8,924 nucleotides of DNA, from contig JAAZCS010000129.1 of NCBI GenBank assembly GCA_012513125.1, positions 1 through 8,924 on the forward strand. Direction: 5' to 3'. Of this stretch, positions 1 to 7,017 are shown one piece after another. This DNA comes from Treponema sp. (GTDB lineage Bacteria; Spirochaetota; Spirochaetia; Treponematales; Treponemataceae). How positions within the stretch are numbered: the first letter of the stretch is position 1; each line of letters opens with the position of its first letter. The notes below the pieces were generated by a model that worked only from the letters and a program-made list of their open reading frames with translations, searched no databases and was not told where the DNA came from. Made by a program: the position numbers and the translations under genes.

Positions 1-685
1 ATTTCATACTCATTGCAGAACATTCAATATGCCATCCAGGATAACCTCGTCCCCAAGGTGACTCCCAAGTTAAAGCCTGATTTTCATATTTTGATTTAGT
101 AAACCAAAGAACAAAATCACATGGATTCTTTTTATTTGAATCGACTTCTATTCTAGCACCGGCTTTCAAATCATTTAAGTTCAAACAAGCTAATTTTCCA
201 TAATCAGGATAAGTTGTAACATCATAGTAAAGATTTCCACCAGACATGTAAGTATGACCATTTGCTTCAATTTTTTTGATTAATTCTATCATCTCATTAA
301 CATGCTCAGTTGCTTTACAAACAACATCAGGTCTTTTAATATTCAATTTATCTATATCACTAAAAAAAGCGTCTGTATAAAATTTCGCAATTTCCAAAAC
401 AGATTGATGCTTTTCATTAGCCGTTTTTAACATTTTATCTTCACCATCGTCGTTGTCGCCACTCAAGTGACCAATATCAGTGATGTTCATAACATGTTTT
501 TTGCTATAACCGAGATACTCTAATGTTCTATCCAAAATATCAAGAAAGAAATATGCTCTTAAATTACCAATATGTGCATAATTATATACTGTCGGTCCAC
601 AACCATAAAATCCACAAAATCCTTCTGTTATTGGTTTAAACTCCTCTAACTTTCGACCCATTGTATTATATAATTTTAAACTCAT
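1..685 (-). CDS. cysS: Cysteinyl-tRNA synthetase, N-terminal 228 residues (cut by window edge)
   Basis: Cytoplasmic class I aminoacyl-tRNA synthetase that charges tRNA-Cys with cysteine. Translating the minus strand from the ATG at 685 gives one unbroken frame to the window edge. It carries the class I signature as CGPTVYNYAHIGN, with the HIGH-type motif HIGN at residues 38-41 and zinc-ligand Cys29 just before it. A second conserved block, GWHIECSAM, lies near residues 217-225 and holds zinc-ligand Cys222. The remaining zinc ligands, the KMSKS loop and the anticodon-binding domain lie beyond the left edge. The start is set by an AGGTGG ribosome-binding site at 695-700, nine bases upstream. 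It diverges from murB across a 58-bp spacer. The assignment is secure; whether the missing half is intact cannot be seen. Confidence 0.97.
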   Translation of the reverse strand, partial: MSLKLYNTMGRKLEEFKPITEGFCGFYGCGPTVYNYAHIGNLRAYFFLDILDRTLEYLGYSKKHVMNITDIGHLSGDNDDGEDKMLKTANEKHQSVLEIAKFYTDAFFSDIDKLNIKRPDVVCKATEHVNEMIELIKKIEANGHTYMSGGNLYYDVTTYPDYGKLACLNLNDLKAGARIEVDSNKKNPCDFVLWFTKSKYENQALTWESPWGRGYPGWHIECSAMSMK

Positions 686-702
686 ATCAGATAACCACCT
701 TA

Positions 703-737
703 AATTTATAGAGTAAAATTCTTTTCTTCTATAAATT
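703..737. promoter_or_regulatory. 10-bp inverted repeat in the divergent cysS/murB spacer
   Basis: AATTTATAGA at 703-712 and TCTATAAATT at 728-737 are perfect reverse complements separated by 15 bases. Each arm contains TATAAA pointing outward, at 710-705 toward cysS and 730-735 toward murB, so the element could be a symmetric pair of -10 boxes or an operator. No good -35 box accompanies either. The boxes lie very close to the start codons: for murB only eight bases separate the box from ATG. The symmetry is seen directly. A promoter role is inference, and AT-rich sequence yields such repeats by chance fairly easily. Confidence 0.35.
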
Positions 738-743
738 ATTATT

Positions 744-1715
744 ATGAATAACATACTCTGTATAGGTGATTTTTTCAAGACAAGTAATAATTACAAAGGA
801 AATGTACTTTTCAATGAACCTCTTTCACCAAGAACAACATTTAAAATCGGAGCAAATGCAGCTCTTTTGCTTGAACCTTTTTCTATTGATTCTTTCATCT
901 TTTGTATATCCTATCTAAAATCTCAAAATCAGATTTTTTTCATTTTAGGAGGCGGAAGTAATGTTGTTTTCCCAGATGACGATTATTCAGGTTGCATTAT
1001 CTCAACAAATAAATTATCACAAATTTCATCAGTGACCACTTCTACCTCAATTTCTTCTTCAGATAAACCACTTTCAGAATTAGTTCACTGTGATTGTGGA
1101 ACTCCTTTCTCAGCGTTAATTAATTTTTGCATAAATAACAATTTAACAGGAATTGAAGAATTTGCAGGATTACCCGGAACTATTGGCGGTGCCACTTTTA
1201 TGAACGCCCGATGTTTTGATAAATCACTCAGCGACATTATTTTTTCCACCACATTCTACGATATTAAAAAAGAAAAAATCTTTACTGAAGAATTTCAGTC
1301 AAATCAATGGGATTATAAAAAATCACCTTTCCAGCAGTCAGAAAAAATCATTCTATCGGTTATACTTAAACTTCAAAAAAATCAAACTAGCTCAGAAGAT
1401 ATTAAAAATTTATGCAATCATTTTACATCAGAAAGAATAAACAAAGGTCATTTTAAATTTCCAAGTGCAGGAAGTGTATTTAAAAATAATCGAACTTTTG
1501 GAAAACCAACAGGACAATTAATAGACGAAGCTGGATTAAAAGGATTACAAATCGGTCAAGCTCAGATAGCTTCTTGGCACGGCAACTTTATCATCAACAA
1601 AGGAAAAGCAAAATCCTCTGATGTAAAAGCTTTAGTAAACATAGCAGAAGAAAAAGTATATAATAAATTTGGTTTTTCTATTGAGCCAGAAATTATTTTT
1701 GTCGATAATATATAA
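744..1715 (+). CDS. murB: UDP-N-acetylenolpyruvoylglucosamine reductase
   Basis: Cytoplasmic flavoprotein that reduces UDP-GlcNAc-enolpyruvate with NADPH to UDP-MurNAc, the second committed step of peptidoglycan synthesis. At 323 residues it has normal family length. The FAD domain shows TTFKIGANA at 31-39, GGGSN at 69-73 and GLPGTIGGA at 142-150. The C-terminal domain has SAGSVFKN at 241-248, whose Ser244 matches the catalytic proton donor (E. coli Ser229), and EPE at 314-316, whose Glu316 matches E. coli Glu325. The E. coli Tyr158-Arg159 pair aligns to Tyr191-Lys192 in DYKKSPFQ, so the usual arginine is lysine here. No ribosome-binding site precedes the ATG. A later start would cost only a few poorly conserved residues, so the exact start is uncertain. 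It heads a plus-strand run with the cyclic-nucleotide regulator. Confidence 0.95.
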   Translation: MNNILCIGDFFKTSNNYKGNVLFNEPLSPRTTFKIGANAALLLEPFSIDSFIFCISYLKSQNQIFFILGGGSNVVFPDDDYSGCIISTNKLSQISSVTTSTSISSSDKPLSELVHCDCGTPFSALINFCINNNLTGIEEFAGLPGTIGGATFMNARCFDKSLSDIIFSTTFYDIKKEKIFTEEFQSNQWDYKKSPFQQSEKIILSVILKLQKNQTSSEDIKNLCNHFTSERINKGHFKFPSAGSVFKNNRTFGKPTGQLIDEAGLKGLQIGQAQIASWHGNFIINKGKAKSSDVKALVNIAEEKVYNKFGFSIEPEIIFVDNI

Positions 1716-1782
1716 GCTGAAGTGAGATTAGTTTTATTGCATTTTATTAAACCTACATTTATACTTTAGTAGTTTATTAGTT

Positions 1783-1795
1783 TGTATAAAATACA
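1783..1795 (+). promoter_or_regulatory. Possible promoter -10 region within a small palindrome
   Basis: The 101-bp gap between murB and the regulator gene contains TATAAA at 1785-1790 inside the palindrome TGTAT-AAA-ATACA at 1783-1795, about 27 bases before the start codon. Spacing to the start fits a -10 box. No convincing -35 hexamer is visible, only TACTTT around 1762-1767. The gap suggests the regulator gene has its own promoter. The palindrome could also be a binding site, for example for autoregulation, but that is speculation. Confidence 0.25.
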
Positions 1796-1804
1796 GCTTT
1801 ATAT

Positions 1805-1810
1805 AGAGGT
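1805..1810 (+). promoter_or_regulatory. Ribosome-binding site that fixes a TTG start
   Basis: AGAGGT lies six bases before the TTG at 1817. It supports this non-ATG codon as the real start, and the N-terminal beta strands of the first cyclic-nucleotide domain follow directly. There is no usable ATG nearby in frame. Confidence 0.55.
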
Positions 1811-1816
1811 TACACG

Positions 1817-3001
1817 TTGCTGCAGTTAAAGATTGTTAATTTTAGAAAAGGCACATATCTCGTAGTTGAAGGTAAATCTGATAGTGATCATTTTTACATT
1901 ATTCAACAAGGATTAGTTCAATGCTACAAGGCTGCAGGATCTGGCATTTTACCAGTAAAACTAGGACCTGGAGACTTCGTTGGTGTAGTTCCATGTATGT
2001 CCGGTCATCTACAAATCGAAACTGCATGTGCATTATCTGATGTTACTGCCATTCTTGTTCCAAGAGAACAATATCCTGATTTAATTGTTAAAAATACTCC
2101 AGTTGCATTAAAAATCATTCGCACTTTTGCAAACAGAATGCGCGTAATGAACGAGATGCTCACTCAAGCCACACTAAACAATGTTGTTCAAGATAGTTAT
2201 GAACAAATTTTTAGAGTTGCAGAATATTATGAAAAACTCCAAAAAAAAGATATAGCTATATTTGCTTATTACCAATATTTAAAAACAAAACCTACTTCTG
2301 AAAATGCTAAAATTGCAAAAGAAAAATTCATCAAATTTAAGCCAACTTCAAAAGCTGTTTATTTTGAAAATACTGAAGATTTAATCCGCGAATATCCCAC
2401 AAACACAATGATTTTCTCCGAAGCACAGAAAGGTTCCGACATGTTTATTATCCAAAGTGGAGAAGTAACAATATCAAAAGTTGTCGATGGAAACGAAGTA
2501 ACATTAGCTGTATTACACAAAGGCGATATGTTTGGTGAAATGGCTCTTCTAGAAAATAAACCACGATCAGCAAACGCAATTGCACATAGCACATGCAAAC
2601 TAATGGTCGTTAATAACAAAAACTTTAATAATATGGTTTCTACTCAACCGCAATTGATTTCCAGACTAACAACTACACTTGCTGATAGGCTTTGGTCAAT
2701 GTATAGACAACTTGATAACGCAAACCTCAAAGATCCACTTCATAAAATGCTTGATATGTTATCACTTCAAATTGAAAAACAAAAAATTACAATAGATAAA
2801 ACTAACAATTCTCAACAAACTGAATTAACAATTAGCGATTTAGCGACAATGTGTGGAATTCCAAAAGAACAACAACCTCGTGTAATATATGATTTTCAAA
2901 ATGATTCAAGAATTAAGCTTGTTGACAACAAAATTTACATCAAGGATATATTGGAATTATTAAAACAAGCTGCATTCTTACGAAAACAGAGTCATGAATA
3001 A
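1817..3001 (+). CDS. Tandem cyclic-nucleotide-binding-domain regulator
   Basis: A 394-residue cytoplasmic protein with no signal peptide and three recognisable parts. Residues about 8-110 form a first cNMP-type beta-roll whose phosphate-binding cassette (near 50-72) lacks the conserved Glu and Arg, so it probably does not bind nucleotide. A helical, TPR-like linker spans about 126-175. Residues about 180-295 form a second cNMP domain with an intact cassette, FGEMALLENKPRSA at 239-252, including Glu241 and Arg250. The C-terminus (about 303-380) contains ELTISDLATMCGI followed by strand-like segments, resembling the winged helix of Crp/Fnr proteins but too diverged to be sure. It probably senses cAMP or a related nucleotide. 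DNA binding, the ligand and the targets are inference. Translation starts at TTG with AGAGGT upstream. It follows murB and precedes two envelope protein genes. Confidence 0.85.
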   Translation: MLQLKIVNFRKGTYLVVEGKSDSDHFYIIQQGLVQCYKAAGSGILPVKLGPGDFVGVVPCMSGHLQIETACALSDVTAILVPREQYPDLIVKNTPVALKIIRTFANRMRVMNEMLTQATLNNVVQDSYEQIFRVAEYYEKLQKKDIAIFAYYQYLKTKPTSENAKIAKEKFIKFKPTSKAVYFENTEDLIREYPTNTMIFSEAQKGSDMFIIQSGEVTISKVVDGNEVTLAVLHKGDMFGEMALLENKPRSANAIAHSTCKLMVVNNKNFNNMVSTQPQLISRLTTTLADRLWSMYRQLDNANLKDPLHKMLDMLSLQIEKQKITIDKTNNSQQTELTISDLATMCGIPKEQQPRVIYDFQNDSRIKLVDNKIYIKDILELLKQAAFLRKQSHE

Positions 3002-3025
3002 GTTTTATTTTCCGATAAATTTAAT

Positions 3026-3562
3026 ATGAAACATAAGTATTTATTTCTTATTATTTCCATCATATCTTTTCAACTTGCTGCAGAAGAACTGCCAGACGGT
3101 TATTCTAATATAAAATTAGGAATGTCTGTTGAACAAACTAAAAGAGAATTAATTAAAAATTCTGATTTTGGTTATCATGGCGACAGAGATGTTTCATTAC
3201 TTCCAAGTAATAATCAAACATTAATAGAAACAGATGCAGAAAGAGGTTTAGGCTCAAACTTTCTAACTCAATGCTGGTTCCAATTCAACAACGACAAGCT
3301 CTACATAATTACAATCAACGTCAACACAGATAAAATGGACTATTATTCAATTTTTACAACACTTACATCAAAATATGGCGAACCAATATCAATCTCTCCA
3401 AAAGAAGCAGTTTGGAAAAATGGTAATGTAACTATGACACTTGAAAAACCATTAACATTAAAATACATCGACAATGAAGAATTCAATTCATTGCTTAAAT
3501 ATTCAAATGTTCCACTTTCACCAACTGAAACAACAAGAAATATGTTCCTAGAAGGACTTTAA
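3026..3562 (+). CDS. Secreted protein of unknown function
   Basis: A 178-residue protein that I do not recognise as a named family. Residues 1-19 look like a Sec signal peptide: basic MKHK, then a hydrophobic stretch ending LAA before EELPDG, with cleavage likely after Ala19. This places it in the periplasm. There is no cysteine at the cleavage site, so it is not a lipoprotein. The mature part opens with YSNIKLGMSVEQTKREL, a pattern also seen in small periplasmic beta-rich domains. Later it has WFQFNNDKLYIITI near 94-107 and KYGEP near 135-139. No catalytic motif is evident. No ribosome-binding site is visible in the 24-base gap after the regulator gene. The next gene follows after one base, so the two are very likely co-translated. 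Confidence 0.75.
   Translation: MKHKYLFLIISIISFQLAAEELPDGYSNIKLGMSVEQTKRELIKNSDFGYHGDRDVSLLPSNNQTLIETDAERGLGSNFLTQCWFQFNNDKLYIITINVNTDKMDYYSIFTTLTSKYGEPISISPKEAVWKNGNVTMTLEKPLTLKYIDNEEFNSLLKYSNVPLSPTETTRNMFLEGL
3550..3556 (+). promoter_or_regulatory. Ribosome-binding site inside the end of the upstream gene
   Basis: AGAAGGA sits within the last codons of the secreted-protein gene, seven bases before the ATG at 3564. Stop and start form TAATATG. This arrangement favours translational coupling of the two envelope proteins. Confidence 0.6.
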
Positions 3563-3563
3563 T

Positions 3564-4022
3564 ATGAAATTTAGATTAAACATAAAATCATTTTTATTTA
3601 TTTTTATTGGCTTTTTCTTATTTTCAAGTTGCAACAAGAATTCTTCATTAAAGAAAACAGAAATCACTTTTACAAAAAATGACAACTCTACGGTCACTAT
3701 TGTTGCCGAAATTGCAAAAACTCAAGAAGAAAGAAATTTTGGCTACATGAAAAGAAAGGTCATCAACGATGGAAATGGAATGATTTTTGTTTTTGAAAAA
3801 GACCAAATTTTATCTTTTTGGATGAAAGACACCCCTCATCCTCTCTCCATTGCATACATAGACCATAATGGCATAATTCGTGATATTTTTGACATGAAAC
3901 AATATAGTTTATCAAGCATTGTTAGCAATTCATCAGTAAGATATGCAATTGAAGTTCCTCAAGGTTGGTACGAAAGGAACAACATTAAAATTGGTGATAA
4001 AATAGACTACATTGACAAATAA
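3564..4022 (+). CDS. DUF192 family lipoprotein
   Basis: A 152-residue envelope protein. Residues 1-22 form a lipoprotein signal peptide ending LFSSC, with Cys23 as the lipidation site. Phe at -3 is outside the strict E. coli lipobox but fits the relaxed spirochaete one. The DUF192 fold is recognisable from FGYMKRK (59-65, the family's GLM-R motif), GMIFVFEK (72-79) and FWMKDTPHPLSIAYID (85-100). The last block is YAIEVPQGWYERNNIKIGD (127-145). DUF192 proteins are widespread small secreted or membrane-anchored proteins whose biochemical role is not settled, so none is given here. The gene starts one base after the preceding stop and ends 57 bases before the convergent TPR gene. No good terminator is visible in that gap. 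Confidence 0.88.
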   Translation: MKFRLNIKSFLFIFIGFFLFSSCNKNSSLKKTEITFTKNDNSTVTIVAEIAKTQEERNFGYMKRKVINDGNGMIFVFEKDQILSFWMKDTPHPLSIAYIDHNGIIRDIFDMKQYSLSSIVSNSSVRYAIEVPQGWYERNNIKIGDKIDYIDK

Positions 4023-4079
4023 ATTAGCAATTCAACAAAATGTTCACAATTAATCGTGTTAAAGTTTACAAAAATTGAA

Positions 4080-5234
4080 CTAATTATCTTTTTCAAGCTT
4101 CGTAAGTTCATTCAGTGCAATAACGTCTTTTGGATTATATTCTAGTACTGCTGAAAAATATTTTCGAGCATTTTCTCTTTCACCTTTTGCCAACGCCAAA
4201 TAACCCAAATTCGAAATAATTTTTGTATCTTCATAATTAATCGAAAGTGCTTTCAACAGACACTTTTCAGCATTTTTTAAATCTTTTTCATTCATATAGC
4301 ACAATGCCAACTCATTATAAGTATCAGCATTTTCATCGCCATCAACACATTTCAATGATTCATTAAAGGCTGTTTTTGCATCTTCAAATCGTTCTAACTT
4401 ACGCAAACCCCATCCAAGTAAGAACCATCCACTCCAAATCTTTGAATTATTTTGCAAAAAGATTCTAACTTCATCTATGCCTTTTTCATCTTCATTAGAT
4501 TTTATCAACTTATATGCATTTTTATAATGAATGTCATCCATGTTTTGCTTTACAATATTATTGATTATTTCCTGAGCTCTTTCTTTTTTATAATCTGCAT
4601 CAGAACCAATTTCATCGTTAGTTAAGTCACAAGTTAATGCAATATATGTATCGAAACAATCTCTAGCTTCAGAATATTGATTTTTTTTCATGTAATAAAA
4701 GCCAGCATTAAAAAAAGCATCAGGAATAGCTGGCTCTGCATCCATTGCAACAGAATAATATTGAAAGGCATCATTATCATAAGCATCTGCATCTTCAGTC
4801 AAACTTGACTTTCTGTATGAATCTGCCCTTTGATCCAGAAAAATAGCCATATTCAAAACAATATATTTATCTTCAGGGTCTAAACCTATCAAAGACAAGA
4901 AGATTTCTTCTGCAATATCAAAATCCTCATTTTTTGCTTTCAATATTGCAGCTTCACACAATTCTTTTTTTATATTTGGTTTTACTTTATTAATAATACT
5001 TCGATAATAACCCAAATTTGGATTTTTCTTATCATAAGCAAGAACAGTTAATATTCCAGCTAAAATTTGTTCAGAAGTCATTTCACTCGGATTAAAATCG
5101 TCCGAAGAATCAGAATCCTTTTTTTGAACTGGCAACTGAATTGTGGGGTCAATTTTGAAATCACTATTTTCTATATTAAAATTTTCTGGCAAGTTGATAT
5201 AATAAATACTTTCCAAATGATTGCTCATACTCAT
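4080..5234 (-). CDS. TPR-repeat protein, cytoplasmic
   Basis: A 384-residue helical-repeat protein, probably a protein-protein interaction scaffold. There is no signal peptide or membrane segment. Residues about 15-55 are acidic and low in structure. TPR-like helix pairs appear at about 100-120, 170-203, 268-296, 303-336 and 337-370. The last two are clearest: YNELALCYMNEKDLKNAEKC and LGYLALAKGERENARKYFSA each show the alternating small and large residues of the TPR consensus. The start at 5234 has AAGGA about eight bases upstream; a second ATG at 5228 would be 14 bases away and is less likely. The gene begins 17 bases after the PilZ gene, which suggests one operon. Partner and pathway cannot be told from sequence. 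Confidence 0.85.
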   Translation of the reverse strand: MSMSNHLESIYYINLPENFNIENSDFKIDPTIQLPVQKKDSDSSDDFNPSEMTSEQILAGILTVLAYDKKNPNLGYYRSIINKVKPNIKKELCEAAILKAKNEDFDIAEEIFLSLIGLDPEDKYIVLNMAIFLDQRADSYRKSSLTEDADAYDNDAFQYYSVAMDAEPAIPDAFFNAGFYYMKKNQYSEARDCFDTYIALTCDLTNDEIGSDADYKKERAQEIINNIVKQNMDDIHYKNAYKLIKSNEDEKGIDEVRIFLQNNSKIWSGWFLLGWGLRKLERFEDAKTAFNESLKCVDGDENADTYNELALCYMNEKDLKNAEKCLLKALSINYEDTKIISNLGYLALAKGERENARKYFSAVLEYNPKDVIALNELTKLEKDN

Positions 5235-5251
5235 AAATCTTTTCCTTTTTG

Positions 5252-6064
5252 CTATCCTACCAAGGCATTCTTTTTAATTGTTGTAATATAGTCGTTGATT
5301 TTATATTTATACTTCATTGGAATCAAATCAACATCATACTCTACATTTATTACAGAAATATCTTGACGTCCTGGAAAGAAATCTGCATTTAGTATTTTTC
5401 CGGGAACTGATATTGCTTCTCCATAATCCAAAAAATCAAAATTGATTTCTATCTTCTTATTTATCAAAAATTTTGGAATTCCAATAGTCATGATTTTTGC
5501 ACCACAAAACGAAATATCCTTAATTATACATTTACGAGGCACTTTTTCAATATAAGCTATAGTTTCCTCTTTTTCCAAATTCAATTTCCTACAAGATTCC
5601 TTGTTTATAACAATTCTATCTTCTTTTCTATTTTTAAAATTCTCGTTTGTCTCTAAGAATTCACCCATTCTCATTATCAACTCATCAGGTGGGCGTTGAC
5701 TAAAGTTTAGTGTAATTAAAGCTAACTCTTCTTAATTATTATATTTTTTTTTATCCTGAATATTACAATTAACAAAAAAAGAAACAGGATTATTATCTTG
5801 ATCAATAAAACAATATCTAACACTTATTGAAACATTCTCTTTTACTAACTCTTTGTATGCTCCACTATTTGCACCAACAATTATTTTGCAATTTTGCAAG
5901 GAACTTGAATTAATAATACACGGCCATTGAGACCCATTGCATTTTACGTACAGTTGTCTAGGATCAATTCTTAATGATTGTAAATTAACTTTTGTAAAAA
6001 TTATTTCTCTATCACGAAAGAAGTCATAATATTTCGTAATTTGATAACTATTACTTATGCCCAT
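5252..6064 (-). pseudogene. PilZ-domain protein gene interrupted by one in-frame TAA
   Basis: Read straight through, this is a 269-residue protein with one internal stop at 5732-5734. Residues 1-110 (MGISNSYQITKYY...) match the N-terminal domain of treponemal PilZ proteins as I remember them. After the stop the same frame continues as EELALITLNFSQRPPDELI and into a PilZ domain. Its cyclic-di-GMP motifs are intact: RKEDR (RxxxR, 146-150) and DISFCG (DxSxxG, 183-188). Such proteins are c-di-GMP receptors; T. denticola TDE0214 is a studied example, though orthology here is not established. AAAGGA precedes the ATG at 6064. As written, it would yield a 110-residue fragment without the ligand site, and perhaps a 142-residue PilZ fragment from a weak TTG start at 5680. 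A sequence error or real nonsense mutation are both possible. The TPR gene follows 17 bases on. Confidence 0.85.
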
Positions 6065-6092
6065 ACCAATTTCCTTTTATTAAACTCTTTCA

Positions 6093-6133
6093 TTAAAAAA
6101 AATCCGCCTGTTAAAAAATGTACAGACGGATTT
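6093..6133 (-). terminator. Intrinsic terminator of the ribosomal-protein operon
   Basis: Arms at 6122-6133 and 6100-6111 form a 12-bp stem around a 10-base loop. On the minus-strand RNA the single non-Watson-Crick position is a G-U pair; on the plus strand it would be a C-A mismatch. A run of eight A at 6095-6102 becomes the U-tract right after the stem on the minus strand. Strand and placement, after the zinc-ribbon gene and before pilZ, fit the end of the ribosomal operon. Confidence 0.88.
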
Positions 6134-6157
6134 ACATACAACACTATAACCCAAAAA

Positions 6158-6379
6158 TTATTGAGCAGTTGCTTCAGCAGCAGGTGCAACTGCAACTGGT
6201 GCTTCTTTTCTAGCTTTGTTTTTAAGTGCTGCGTTACAGAACTTACATATTTTTACTTTTGATCCATTAACATCTTGTTCAAAAAGAACTTTGATAGAGT
6301 TTTTTCCACAAATTGCACAAACTCCTCTACCATGAGTTGGTAATGTTCTAATTCCTGTTCCACGATGGTTCTTTGACAT
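6158..6379 (-). CDS. Small basic zinc-ribbon protein at end of ribosomal operon
   Basis: A 73-residue protein I cannot name. It opens with a basic segment, MSKNHRGTGIRTLPTHGRG, then a four-cysteine module: CAIC at about 21-24 and CKFC at about 44-47, a pattern typical of a zinc ribbon. It ends in an Ala/Pro/Glu-rich tail. The start is the ATG at 6379, because AAGGAGA lies directly upstream; an in-frame ATG at 6427 would add 16 poorly coded residues and has no better signal. It lies 68 bases after rplQ and just before the operon terminator, so it is probably made together with ribosomal proteins. Size, basic charge and location suggest a ribosome- or RNA-associated role, which is inference. 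It is not a standard L28, L31, L33, L36 or S14 as far as I can judge. Confidence 0.82.
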   Translation of the reverse strand: MSKNHRGTGIRTLPTHGRGVCAICGKNSIKVLFEQDVNGSKVKICKFCNAALKNKARKEAPVAVAPAAEATAQ

Positions 6380-6384
6380 ATCGT

Positions 6385-6391
6385 TCTCCTT
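6385..6391 (-). promoter_or_regulatory. Strong ribosome-binding site deciding the zinc-ribbon start
   Basis: AAGGAGA on the minus strand lies five bases before the ATG at 6379. It is among the strongest ribosome-binding sites in the window and favours the 73-residue product over the longer reading from 6427. Confidence 0.75.
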
Positions 6392-6447
6392 ATAATTACA
6401 AAGATAAGAATAACTTTTCTTTGTCATTTAAGATCTGAACTTAAAAC

Positions 6448-7017
6448 TTACTCAGCTTTAGGTTCTTCTTTCTTTTCAGCTACTTTTTTTGTTGCAGTTT
6501 TCTTTGTTGTAGTTGCTTTTTTAGCTTTTGGAGCTTTTTCTACATCAGATGTAGTCTCTTTTGCTTTTGCAGCTGTTTTCTTTGGTTTTGTTTCTGATTC
6601 AGCTTTTACTGTAGCTTTTTTCTCTACTTTTTTAGCAGGTTCTTTTTCTTCAGTATCAAGTTTGTAATCAACTAATTCTAGGATTACAACATCAGCAGCA
6701 TCACCTTGACGATATCCCAATTTCAAAACGCGAGTGTAACCACCATTACGTTCTTTCATTCTTGGACTTATTTCTGTAAATAGTTTATTTAAGATTTTTT
6801 CATCTTGAATATACTTTGCAACTTCACGACGGTTATGAACAGAATCTAGTTTACCACGAGTAATGAGTTTTTCAGCAGCTCTTCTTACTTCAAGTGCCTT
6901 AGATTTTGTTGTAGTTATACGTTCATATCTAAATAACGATGTTACCATATTCCGTGACATAGCACGGCGATGTGCCGTTGTACGTGAAAGCGGATTAAAA
7001 CCATTTTTATGATTCAT
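6448..7017 (-). CDS. rplQ: 50S ribosomal protein L17 with long lysine/alanine tail
   Basis: Component of the large ribosomal subunit. Residues 1-119 are the conserved L17 core: [20 protein letters not shown] at the start, then [20 protein letters not shown] and [20 protein letters not shown]. At 189 residues it is much longer than E. coli L17 (127). The extra 70 residues (120-189) are a low-complexity tail rich in Lys, Ala, Thr and Glu, probably disordered. The start has AAGGA eight bases upstream. The ATG lies inside the end of the repaired rpoA frame, an 11-base overlap that implies coupled translation. It is followed by the zinc-ribbon gene. Confidence 0.97.
   Translation of the reverse strand: MNHKNGFNPLSRTTAHRRAMSRNMVTSLFRYERITTTKSKALEVRRAAEKLITRGKLDSVHNRREVAKYIQDEKILNKLFTEISPRMKERNGGYTRVLKLGYRQGDAADVVILELVDYKLDTEEKEPAKKVEKKATVKAESETKPKKTAAKAKETTSDVEKAPKAKKATTTKKTATKKVAEKKEEPKAE

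Noticed and set aside
4024..4085. Possible terminator hairpin between the convergent DUF192 and TPR genes (ATTAG/TTCAA pairing with TTGAA/CTAAT)
   Set aside because: Short AT-rich arms with a bulge, a loop of nearly 40 bases and overlap with the TPR stop codon; no GC-rich stem or U-tract.
5252..5680. The PilZ fragment as an independent gene starting at TTG 5680
   Set aside because: The start has only a weak upstream signal, and family sequence continues upstream in the same frame to the TAA, so it is the back half of one broken gene.
5744..5752. A9 run in pilZ as a phase-variation switch
   Set aside because: Coding before and after the TAA is in the same frame, so slippage in the run would break the gene rather than restore it.
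6158..6427. Longer 89-residue reading of the zinc-ribbon gene from ATG 6427
   Set aside because: The extra 16 residues lack family-like sequence, and a strong AAGGAGA lies just before the internal ATG at 6379.
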